Shown here: positions 7,399-14,073 of the stretch, piece after piece
Position numbering within the stretch: the stretch's first letter is position 1
How the letters are laid out: every line of letters starts with the position of its first letter
Source of the DNA: CAZQSL01 sp964595945
Lineage (GTDB): Bacteria > UBP15 > UBA6099 > JAJRTR01
Direction of reading: 5' to 3'
Length of the DNA stretch: 14,585 nucleotides
Assembly: GCA_964595945.1 (NCBI GenBank)
Contig: CAZQSL010000096.1
Coordinates: 1 to 14,585, forward strand
Program-made: the position numbers and the translations under genes
Notes under the pieces: model-generated
What the model was told of the DNA's origin: nothing
Seen by the model: only the letters and a program-made list of their open reading frames with translations
Databases searched by the model: none

Positions 7399-9222
7399 TC
7401 AGGCGATGGACGGATCGGTGCCTGGATGCTTCATGGTAAGCTCGTAAAGGCGGGTATATGCGCCGCCGGCGGCATAGAGTACCTCGTGTCTGCCGCGCTC
7501 GACGATGCGGCCGTTGTCGAGGACAAGGATGATATCGGCGTTTTGTATGGTGGACAGCCGGTGGGCGATGACGAAGGTGGTGCGCGACTGCATGAGGAGT
7601 TCGAGCGCTTTCTGTATGTAGACTTCGGAAACGTTGTCGACGTTGGAAGTGGCTTCGTCGAGGATGAGGATACGTGGGTCCTTGAGGATGGCGCGTGCTA
7701 TGGCGATGCGCTGGCGCTGGCCGCCCGAGAGTGTGTAGCCGCGTTCGCCTACGAGAGTGTCGTATCCGTTCGGCATTTCCATGATGAAGTCGTGAGCGTA
7801 TGCGGCTCTGGCGGCAGAGATGATCTCGTCTTCGGTCGCGGAGAGTTTGCCGTAGGCGATATTGTCACGGATGGATGTGCAAAAGAGCACGGTGTCTTGC
7901 GGGACTATGCCGATGTGAGGCCGGTATGATGCGAAAGTGGCTTCGCGTATGTCGATTCCTTCGATGGTGATGGCGCCGGAGTTGACGTCGTAAAATCGGG
8001 ACAGGAGCTTGACGAGTGTGCTTTTGCCGGACCCGCTGCCTCCGACGAGGGCGACGACCATGCCTGGCGTGACTGTGAGGTTGATATCGTTGAGGATGGG
8101 CTCGCCGGGGTTGTATGCGAAGGATACGTTGGTAAATTCGATGTTTCCCTTGATTTCCGGGATAGTGATGGCCGTGTCTGATTCCTTGACGTCCGGCTCC
8201 ATGTCGATGATTTCGAAAACCCGGTCAGAGGCGGCGAATGCGTGCTGGAGCGAGAGATTGAGTGTGTTGATGCGGTTGATCTGGGTGAAGACCTGCTGGA
8301 GTCCGAAGAAGAGAGCGAGGATGCTCCCGACGGTGATGGGTTTGCCCGTGATGAAGTCCGGGGTCTTGTTGATGATGTCGTTGCCGCCGATCCAGAGGAT
8401 GATCGAGAGCCCCATTGCGCCAAGAAATTCCACCATCGGATTGTAGTAGGCGCGGAGTTTGACTTGACGGAGCGAAGCGGCGAGTGATTCGTGATTGCCT
8501 GTGGCAAATCGTTTGCACTCGTGGTCTTCCATCGAAAATGCCTTGACTACGTGCATCGAGGATAGGACTTCCTGCATGATTACATTGAGTGCCGCGAATT
8601 TTTCCTGGACAATGACGCTGATTTTTTTCATCCTGCGTCCCATGACTGTGATGATCAGGGCGATCAGGGGCAGGATGACGATGGCGATGAGCGTGAGTTT
8701 TGCGCTCAGATAGACGACGACGCATAGGCCGACGATGACGGCGATTGGCACGCGCACCATTTCCGCGATGCTCGATGTGATGAAGTTCTGAATGACTGCC
8801 GTGTCGTTGGTCAGTCGTGACATCATTTCTCCGACGCGGTTTTTTTCGAAGTATCCGTATGACATGTCCTGGAAGCTTCTGTAGCATACGTTGCGGATTT
8901 TTTCTACGATGTTGAGTCCGCTGAGAGTGACGAAGTATGAGCTGAAATAGGCGAAGAACCAGCGGACGCCATAGAGTACAACGAGTATGATCGAGAACAG
9001 AGTGAGGTATTTGATATTGAGAGCTATGAGTGCATTGTCGATGAATTTTTTGAGAATGATGGGGGCTGCGCTGATCAGCAGTGTGGAGAGGACTTCGCAG
9101 AGCAGGCCGAGGGCTACGATCTTCCATTGAGAGAGGACGAGTCCGATCAGACGTTTGCCGGCTGACAGGGTGGCGTCGGTGATGCCTATTTTTTCAGTTA
9201 GTAGCTGTCTGTCTGCACCCAT
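7399..9222 (-). CDS. msbA: MsbA-like lipid A exporter, ABC transporter with fused TM and ATPase domains
   Basis: A half-transporter of 607 residues with an N-terminal six-helix exporter domain (about 25-325) and a C-terminal nucleotide-binding domain. ATPase motifs are Walker A GGSGSGKST (394-402), Q-loop Q452, signature LSGGQRQR (498-505), Walker B ILILDEATS (518-526) and H-loop H554. It should act as a homodimer in the inner membrane. Sequence family alone fits many type IV exporters, including multidrug pumps. Location directly after lpxB and before kdsB argues that it flips the lipid A core, as MsbA does. The ATG lies 12 bases after the lpxB stop, with CAGGA five bases upstream, so it is clearly in the same transcript. 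The gene symbol rests partly on this context. Confidence 0.85.
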   Translation of the reverse strand: MGADRQLLTEKIGITDATLSAGKRLIGLVLSQWKIVALGLLCEVLSTLLISAAPIILKKFIDNALIALNIKYLTLFSIILVVLYGVRWFFAYFSSYFVTLSGLNIVEKIRNVCYRSFQDMSYGYFEKNRVGEMMSRLTNDTAVIQNFITSSIAEMVRVPIAVIVGLCVVVYLSAKLTLIAIVILPLIALIITVMGRRMKKISVIVQEKFAALNVIMQEVLSSMHVVKAFSMEDHECKRFATGNHESLAASLRQVKLRAYYNPMVEFLGAMGLSIILWIGGNDIINKTPDFITGKPITVGSILALFFGLQQVFTQINRINTLNLSLQHAFAASDRVFEIIDMEPDVKESDTAITIPEIKGNIEFTNVSFAYNPGEPILNDINLTVTPGMVVALVGGSGSGKSTLVKLLSRFYDVNSGAITIEGIDIREATFASYRPHIGIVPQDTVLFCTSIRDNIAYGKLSATEDEIISAARAAYAHDFIMEMPNGYDTLVGERGYTLSGGQRQRIAIARAILKDPRILILDEATSNVDNVSEVYIQKALELLMQSRTTFVIAHRLSTIQNADIILVLDNGRIVERGRHEVLYAAGGAYTRLYELTMKHPGTDPSIA

Positions 9223-9234
9223 GAAAGTCCTGAC

Positions 9235-10395
9235 TCAGGGAATGATTCGCGGCGAGAAGTCTCCGTTGGCGGCTCTGATGATCCTGTCAGCGGCACGGGA
9301 AACGACACCTGGCGCGCCGAGTTTTGCCGCGACGAGGGCGAGTTTTTCGCGGGCAGTTGCCGCTGCTGCCGGATCGGTGAGAAGCCGCAGGGTTTCGCGT
9401 GCGACGGTGTCCGGCGTGCAGGCTTCCTGCATCAATTCCGGCACGATGAATTCTCCGGCGATAATGTTGGGCAGCCCGGCCATTGGCGGGTTGAGTGTCT
9501 TGCGCACGAGCCAGGCCACGGCGGCAGATACTTTATATGTTATTACCATCGGTTTGTCCATAAGGGCGGCCTCGTGCGTGGCGGTGCCGGAGCAGAGGAT
9601 GAGTACATCGCAGATGTTCATAAAATCATAGACGTTGCGGCTTACGATAGTGACGGGCGCGTCTCCGAGGCGCTTTCTGATGAGTGTATCGAATGTCTCG
9701 GAAGAACGAAATAGGAGAAAGCGTGAGCCTGGGAGAGACTTGCGGATGATCTGTGCGGCATCTGCGAAAACGGGGGTCAAACGCATGATTTCCTGCGTGC
9801 GGCTGCCGGGCATGAGTCCGATGAGTGGCTCGCCACTGTCTGGCAGTCCGTAAAGGTCGAAGGCTTCGGCGCGTGAGAGTGCCGGATGGACGGCGTCGAC
9901 GAGCGGGTGCCCGATGTATTCGAAATTGATGCCTGCATCGCGGTACTGATCGAGAGAAAAGGGCAGGGCGACGAGCGCGAGGTCTATAATGTCCTGCATC
10001 TGGCGGAATCGTTTTGAGCCTGTGCCGAACCAGCTTATGGGGGAAAAATAATAAGCGACATTTATGCCGAGCATCTTGGCGATGCGCGCGCACTTGATGC
10101 TGAACACTCTGTAATCGACTGGCACATAGAGGTCGGGACGTTCGCGTCTGAGGATGCCTGGGATGCGGCGCGCGGTGGGATAGATGCGTGGAAACTTGCG
10201 GATGCCCTCGAATATGCCCATGCTGCCCCAAGTGGTGCTGTCGGCTATAAGTCTCACGCCAGCCGCTGCCATGCGCGGTCCGCCGATTCCGAAAAAATCG
10301 ATTTCCGGGTCTATGCGCCGCACCTCGCTGACGAGCAGTGACGCATTGAGATCGCCTGAAAGTTCACCGGCTGTAATGAATATTTTTTTTGCCAT
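9235..10395 (-). CDS. lpxB: Lipid-A-disaccharide synthase
   Basis: LpxB joins UDP-diacylglucosamine to lipid X, forming the beta-1,6 disaccharide of lipid A at the inner membrane surface. At 386 residues it has normal length. Family motifs are AGELSGDLNAS (9-19), FFGIGGPRM (34-42), YYFSPISW (115-122), EYIGHPLVDAV (159-169), LMPGSRTQEI (194-203), LCSGTATHEAAL (267-278) and GLPNIIAGE (307-315). D94 and R199 align with D98 and R201, which are essential in studied LpxB enzymes. The usual ID.PDFN segment reads VDYRVFS here, so the second Asp is missing while the catalytic one is kept. It sits 14 bases after the phosphodiesterase stop and 12 before the ABC transporter. No clear Shine-Dalgarno precedes the ATG, suggesting coupling to upstream translation. 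Confidence 0.93.
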   Translation of the reverse strand: MAKKIFITAGELSGDLNASLLVSEVRRIDPEIDFFGIGGPRMAAAGVRLIADSTTWGSMGIFEGIRKFPRIYPTARRIPGILRRERPDLYVPVDYRVFSIKCARIAKMLGINVAYYFSPISWFGTGSKRFRQMQDIIDLALVALPFSLDQYRDAGINFEYIGHPLVDAVHPALSRAEAFDLYGLPDSGEPLIGLMPGSRTQEIMRLTPVFADAAQIIRKSLPGSRFLLFRSSETFDTLIRKRLGDAPVTIVSRNVYDFMNICDVLILCSGTATHEAALMDKPMVITYKVSAAVAWLVRKTLNPPMAGLPNIIAGEFIVPELMQEACTPDTVARETLRLLTDPAAAATAREKLALVAAKLGAPGVVSRAADRIIRAANGDFSPRIIP

Positions 10396-10409
10396 AGATT
10401 ATGAGCGTA

Positions 10410-11150
10410 TCAAAGGCCGGACATCGAGTCGACCATGCTGCGGCAGAGTGGGACTTCGTCAGTGATTACTCCGACGATGCCGCAGGCAATCGAGCGGCGG
10501 AGTGCCTCGGGTGTATTGACTGTCCATGCGCGGGCGAACATGCCGAGCGTACGGGCGCGGGATACCGCACCGGCAGTCAGCCACGGCGCATAGCAGAAAT
10601 GGGCTGCGACTGGCTTGATTTCTTCCGCAATGCTCTTGAGGGCGAATGGGTGATAGATAAGGGCCGCGCGTTTGATTTCCGGTGCGATTTCCCTGAATTT
10701 AGCGAGGATTTTCATCTGGAAGCAGCTTACCGTGATCAACTCGCCGATACCATAGTCCCTGACACGCTTGACTACGGTTTCCTCGATATCCTTAGCTTTG
10801 ATTTCGAGGTTGAGAGGGACTGACTCTGCCTTTGCCCATGTGAAAAGTTCGTCGATGGTCGGGATTTTTTCGCCTTTGAAATCCGGTCCGAACCATGAGC
10901 CGAAATCGAGCGCGCGGATCTGCTCTTCGGTAAGCTGTGAGACTTTGCCCTTTCCGTTGCTTGTGCGATTGACAGTGGTATCGTGTATGAGCACGATGCG
11001 TCCGTCGGAAGTGCTGCGCAGGTCGAGCTCGATGGAGTCGGCGCCTGTCGCAATCGCGCGTCTGAAGGCGGTCATGGTGTTTTCAGGCGTCTCCGCTCGT
11101 GCTCCGCGGTGCGCCTGGATCTCGATTTTTGCAAGTTTGTCATTTTCCAT
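10410..11150 (-). CDS. Glycerophosphodiester phosphodiesterase, cytoplasmic UgpQ-like
   Basis: GDPD enzymes hydrolyse deacylated phospholipid head groups such as glycerophosphocholine to glycerol-3-phosphate and an alcohol. The 246-residue protein carries the complete TIM-barrel signature: AHRGARAETPENT (13-25) with catalytic H14 and R15, IELDLR (40-45) giving metal ligands E41 and D43, IHDTTVNRT (55-63) with H56, and LNLEIK (113-118) with E116. It ends with TVNTPEALRRSIACGIVGVITDEV (about 211-234), the usual last strand. There is no signal peptide, so it resembles cytosolic UgpQ rather than periplasmic GlpQ. It is first in the operon with lpxB, the ABC exporter and kdsB. Its ATG has no Shine-Dalgarno and lies only a few bases after a strong promoter. 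Substrate is unknown; recycling of envelope phospholipid is an inference from the neighbours. Confidence 0.92.
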   Translation of the reverse strand: MENDKLAKIEIQAHRGARAETPENTMTAFRRAIATGADSIELDLRSTSDGRIVLIHDTTVNRTSNGKGKVSQLTEEQIRALDFGSWFGPDFKGEKIPTIDELFTWAKAESVPLNLEIKAKDIEETVVKRVRDYGIGELITVSCFQMKILAKFREIAPEIKRAALIYHPFALKSIAEEIKPVAAHFCYAPWLTAGAVSRARTLGMFARAWTVNTPEALRRSIACGIVGVITDEVPLCRSMVDSMSGL

Positions 11151-11159
11151 AATTTACAT

Positions 11160-11189
11160 ATTATAGCAGGTGCTTGTCGTGACTGTCAG
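11160..11189 (-). promoter_or_regulatory. Sigma70-like promoter of the GDPD-lpxB-msbA-kdsB operon
   Basis: Read on the minus strand, the -35 is CTGACA (11189-11184, 5 of 6) and the -10 is TATAAT (11165-11160, 6 of 6), separated by 18 bases. Transcription would start near 11153, only about 3 bases before the ATG of the phosphodiesterase gene, giving a nearly leaderless message. The -35 lies inside the palindrome at 11183-11195. Confidence 0.6.
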
Positions 11190-11203
11190 TGACAGCGTAG
11201 AAT
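11174..11203 (+). promoter_or_regulatory. Candidate divergent promoter for the TIM-barrel/M20 operon
   Basis: TTGTCG (11174-11179, 4 of 6) and TAGAAT (11198-11203, 5 of 6) are separated by 18 bases. The predicted start near 11210 gives a leader of about 64 bases. It overlaps the opposing operon promoter, and the 13-bp palindrome lies in its spacer. Confidence 0.4.
11183..11195. promoter_or_regulatory. Perfect palindrome CTGTCA-G-TGACAG, likely operator
   Basis: Six-base arms around a single central G, perfectly symmetric. It covers the -35 of the minus-strand promoter and the spacer of the plus-strand promoter, so a dimeric regulator bound there could block both. The regulator is not encoded in the window. 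Confidence 0.45.
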
Positions 11204-11273
11204 TATAGCGCAACCGGGGGAAGCCGCCACATGTGTCATACGATGATGGCAAATAATTGAATAGGTGAAAATC

Positions 11274-12254
11274 ATGATCTATCGTGTATGGGCCGAGTAC
11301 CTCGAACCCGAGCAGGTGCTTGAGCCGCAAGTAATGAGCCTGCTGAAAAAATTTGACATCAATCTCTGCATGGCTTTTCCCGCCGACGGCATGAATGATC
11401 GCTACGAGCGTTTTCTCAAGGAATACGAACAGGCCGGTATCCCTGTTACCCTGTGGACGCTGCTTGACGACAATCTTGGCTACTGGCCGAGCGAACGCAA
11501 CGCGAAGGATTTCGTGAAACATGTCGCCCGCGTATTCGACTGGACCGACTCGGCTGGCGCGCGGTTTCCGTGGCTCGCGGTTGATATGGAATTGCCCCAC
11601 TACTACCTGAAGCAGATCAAGGGTGCGACCGATCCCGTCTCTCTCGCAACCACCGCATACAACATTTTTAAGGAAAACCGGGACACGGGCAGATTTTACG
11701 ACACTGCCGCAACGCTTAATAAAATGATCGAAGTTGTCCACGCACATGGCACAAAAGTACTTGCGGCCGCATCAGATTTCACCGCTGTCGATATCGCAGG
11801 TGAGACGATTTCCATACAGGATTCGCTCGAAACCCCCATTTCCCCAGTCAACTGGGATGTCGTGAGTTTCATGTCATACACATCGCTCATGACAGGCTAT
11901 TCAAAAGGCATCATGAAAACCGCCGATGCCCGGTGGTGGATGTATAAAGTCGCCCGGGAAATGAAAAGAGTACTCTGGAACCGTGCTGGCATGAGTATCG
12001 GTGTTACCTATGTCGGCAAGCTCGAAGACGAAAAGTATTACGAAATGCCTGACGAACTCGTACCCGACATGCAGGCTGTCAAGGCCGCTCTGATCGAAGA
12101 TATATCCGTCTTCTGCCTCGAAGGCATGCTTCGCAGCCCACGTCCTGAAGAATGGCTCGAAAAACTCACCACCTGTGTCGCGGCGCATCCAAAAACATCG
12201 ATGAAGGCAGAACTCTTCTACTCACTTTGCAGTTCGGCTGCAAAAATAATCTGA
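11274..12254 (+). CDS. Uncharacterised TIM-barrel-like protein, remotely GH18-like
   Basis: I do not recognise this protein by name. The start is placed at ATG 11274, since AGGTG (11263-11267) is spaced six bases upstream; a GTG at 11265 would add three residues but lies in that ribosome site. The 326-residue product has no signal peptide or membrane helix. Its order of strands suggests a (beta/alpha)8 barrel: MIYRVWAEY at the N-terminus, LWTLLDDN (60-67), LAVDMELP (101-108), KVLAAASDF (161-169), DVVSFMSYTS (195-204), GMSIGVTYVG (239-248) and SVFCLEGML (278-286). The acidic pair D104/E106 after a hydrophobic strand, followed by a FMSYT strand, recalls the DxE strand and MxYD strand of GH18 chitinase-like proteins, though the canonical DGxDxDxE is not present. 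It is first in a pair with an M20 peptidase gene 20 bases downstream. Glycan binding or hydrolysis is possible but unproven. Confidence 0.7.
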   Translation: MIYRVWAEYLEPEQVLEPQVMSLLKKFDINLCMAFPADGMNDRYERFLKEYEQAGIPVTLWTLLDDNLGYWPSERNAKDFVKHVARVFDWTDSAGARFPWLAVDMELPHYYLKQIKGATDPVSLATTAYNIFKENRDTGRFYDTAATLNKMIEVVHAHGTKVLAAASDFTAVDIAGETISIQDSLETPISPVNWDVVSFMSYTSLMTGYSKGIMKTADARWWMYKVAREMKRVLWNRAGMSIGVTYVGKLEDEKYYEMPDELVPDMQAVKAALIEDISVFCLEGMLRSPRPEEWLEKLTTCVAAHPKTSMKAELFYSLCSSAAKII

Positions 12255-12274
12255 CAATAAGGCAGGACACGGCA

Positions 12275-13639
12275 ATGGCACTGATCACACCCAACGCATG
12301 GCCCGCATTTCAGGAAGCAGTCTACCCTGAGGCGGCAGACCTTCTGTCGAAACTCATCGCAATCCCCTCGGTCAATCCTCCCGGCGACGAAATGCCATGT
12401 ATGCTGTTCATCAAAGATTTGCTCTCGCGGGAAGGGCTTGAGTCTACAATATACGAAACAGCTCCCAACCGTGGTGTGCTCACGTGTGTGCTGCCTGACG
12501 AAAATGGTTCGATTGACAATCCCGTTGCCTTTTGCGGCCACCTTGACGTAGTGCCGGCCAACGATGAAGGATGGGAAAAACCGCCGTTTTCCGGCGAAAT
12601 AGCAGACGGCTATATATGGGGTCGCGGCGCCATCGACATGAAAGGCACTGTTGCCGCTGAAATCATGGCGTTCATCCTTATCAAGCGTTCGGGCGCGAAA
12701 CTCAAGCGCCCCCTCATGCTACTGTGTCTGCCGGACGAAGAAGTCGACGGCATATTCGGTTCGCGCTGGGCCTGTGCCAATCTGTTCGTCACTCCAGAAT
12801 CCAAACCCTTCATACTCTTCAACGAAGGCGGCGCCGGAGTCTCCAATCAGTTCGGACTCGAAGTCGCCTATACCATTGAAGTCGCGCAGAAAGTCGCCAA
12901 CAAAGTCAAACTGACAGCATTCGGCGCACCAGGCCACGGCTCGACACCAGCAAGGGAATCAGCCATCAGAAGCCTCGCGCTCGCCATAGCACGCATAGTC
13001 CACAACGATCCTCGCCCAATCTTCCATCCGGTGTTTGTCGACATGATCCGCTATCTCGGCAAGGACATGAAATTCCCCCTGTCACTCCTTTCGTCACTTA
13101 TCGGCAATAAAATAGTCCAGTCGATCCTTGCGCCGGTCATGTCCCGCGACAAAGACCAAAATGCCATTATCCGCAACACGGTCGCAGTCACAAAATTCAA
13201 CGCCGGTTATTCCCAGAACACTATTCCCGAGCGTGCCGAAGCCCTTGTCGACATACGTCTTTTCCCCGGCACCGAACTCGACGATTTCCTCATCGATCTC
13301 AAAAAAGTCATAGCCGATGACACCATCGAACTCGAAGTGACCCAGCGAGGCGACAAATCATGTGTTACTCCCTATGACAATGAAAAATTCAGAATGATCG
13401 CGGAGTGTCTCAAACTCGAAGCCCCCAAAGCCGCAGTCGGGCCATTCCTCGCCATTGGCGCGACCGACAGCATGTACTTCCGCAACATCGGCATCGACTG
13501 TTACGGCATCATGCCCTGTGTGCTTCCGATGGAAGACCTTGCCACAATGCATGGCACCAACGAACGTCTCAAAGTCTCCGCGCTCGAAGAAGCTACCCGC
13601 AATTTCTATCGATTCGCCTGTGCTTTCTGCGTGGCCTGA
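12275..13639 (+). CDS. M20 family metallopeptidase (dipeptidase/deacylase type)
   Basis: Zinc hydrolase of 454 residues from ATG 12275, chosen because AGGA (12264-12267) lies 7 bases upstream; an open frame reaching back to 12152 would overlap the preceding gene and extend beyond the family N-terminus. Metal and catalytic residues of the family are present: GHLDVVP (H89, D91), GRGAIDMKG (bridging D121), PDEEVDG (general base E155, ligand E156), NEGG (E184) and MHGTNE (H426). The lid domain carries APGHGSTP (218-225, H221) and SQNTIPERAEALVDIRL (313-329, N315, R328). The pattern fits the ArgE/DapE/CPG2/PM20D1 superfamily, closest in style to carboxypeptidase S-like members with the long lid. 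Natural substrate (peptide, N-acyl amino acid or other amide) cannot be decided. No signal peptide. It is probably co-transcribed with the upstream TIM-barrel gene. Confidence 0.93.
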   Translation: MALITPNAWPAFQEAVYPEAADLLSKLIAIPSVNPPGDEMPCMLFIKDLLSREGLESTIYETAPNRGVLTCVLPDENGSIDNPVAFCGHLDVVPANDEGWEKPPFSGEIADGYIWGRGAIDMKGTVAAEIMAFILIKRSGAKLKRPLMLLCLPDEEVDGIFGSRWACANLFVTPESKPFILFNEGGAGVSNQFGLEVAYTIEVAQKVANKVKLTAFGAPGHGSTPARESAIRSLALAIARIVHNDPRPIFHPVFVDMIRYLGKDMKFPLSLLSSLIGNKIVQSILAPVMSRDKDQNAIIRNTVAVTKFNAGYSQNTIPERAEALVDIRLFPGTELDDFLIDLKKVIADDTIELEVTQRGDKSCVTPYDNEKFRMIAECLKLEAPKAAVGPFLAIGATDSMYFRNIGIDCYGIMPCVLPMEDLATMHGTNERLKVSALEEATRNFYRFACAFCVA

Positions 13640-14020
13640 GGCTGTCGCCGCCTCTCTCGTACATATCGCCGCCATCCGCCTTTGCCGGCACGTGTCGGAG
13701 ATGTGTTGTTTGTCATTCTCAAATCTTCCCGCACAGGAGTGTGTGGTTATTGTGGATGACACTGATAGTAAGAAAAATCACTCGTACAGCGGATTGCCCT
13801 GCATGACAAAAAACGTGAGGCACTGGCCGCGCGGCTCGATACACTGTTTCTCGCAATGTCAATATCATGATGGGGCGCACTTGCCAAGTATGACGGACGC
13901 CTTCACCGCCCGCACGTCAGCAAGGCGGTGCTTGCAATAATGTTCGCCAGAAGGCTCGCTGGCTACCGCAGTGGGGTGTCTACCGTCTTGGAATGCTCTT
14001 CGCTATAAGTGCGTGCAACG
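13640..14020 (+). pseudogene. Region without an intact gene, holding a possible decayed coding frame (13772-14005)
   Basis: The first about 130 bases show nothing I can name and no clear terminator for the M20 gene. From 13772 one plus-strand frame reads 32 codons including RIALHDKKREALAARLDTLF, meets a TGA at 13868-13870, then continues for 45 codons to a TAA at 14006 with WGALAKYDGRLHRP, VSKAVLAIMFARRLAGYR and more. The residue composition on both sides of the TGA looks protein-like, and no start with a ribosome site precedes it. It may be the relic of a gene disabled by a nonsense mutation and 5' loss. No family is recognised, and chance cannot be ruled out. TGA works as a normal stop for neighbouring genes, so recoding is unlikely. 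Confidence 0.3.
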
Positions 14021-14047
14021 AAAAAGGGAGCCATCGATATGGCTCCC
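14021..14047 (-). terminator. Rho-independent terminator of the thioredoxin-fold gene
   Basis: A perfect 9-bp stem, GGGAGCCAT (14026-14034) and ATGGCTCCC (14039-14047), closes a 4-base loop. On the minus strand it is followed directly by five T residues (14025-14021). It begins 26 bases after the stop codon of the minus-strand gene ending at 14074. Confidence 0.9.
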
Positions 14048-14073
14048 CCAGGTTTCGATGAAAAGCAGAAAAG

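Noticed and set aside
7384..7929. Plus-strand open frame antisense to the ATPase domain
   Set aside because: It mirrors the conserved ABC ATPase motifs on the minus strand and has no ribosome site or recognisable domain.
8225..9127. 300-codon open frame inside the ABC transporter gene
   Set aside because: It is out of frame with the complete MsbA-like protein, rich in Arg/His/Pro as expected for a shadow frame, and has no recognisable domain.
11202..11207. Second minus-strand TATAAT in the divergent region
   Set aside because: No acceptable -35 is found 16-18 bases upstream; kept only as an alternative for the operon start.
11265..11273. GTG at 11265 as start of the TIM-barrel gene
   Set aside because: It lies within AGGTG, which is better read as the ribosome site for ATG 11274.
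12152..12274. Upstream extension of the M20 peptidase frame
   Set aside because: It overlaps the preceding gene by about 100 bases and adds residues unlike the family; ATG 12275 has a good ribosome site.
13685..13698. Near-palindrome CCGGCACGTGTCGG after the M20 gene
   Set aside because: There is no loop for a hairpin and no T-tract, so it is not a credible terminator.
13868..13870. TGA read as selenocysteine or a recoded sense codon
   Set aside because: TGA ends several intact genes in this window and no downstream recoding structure stands out.
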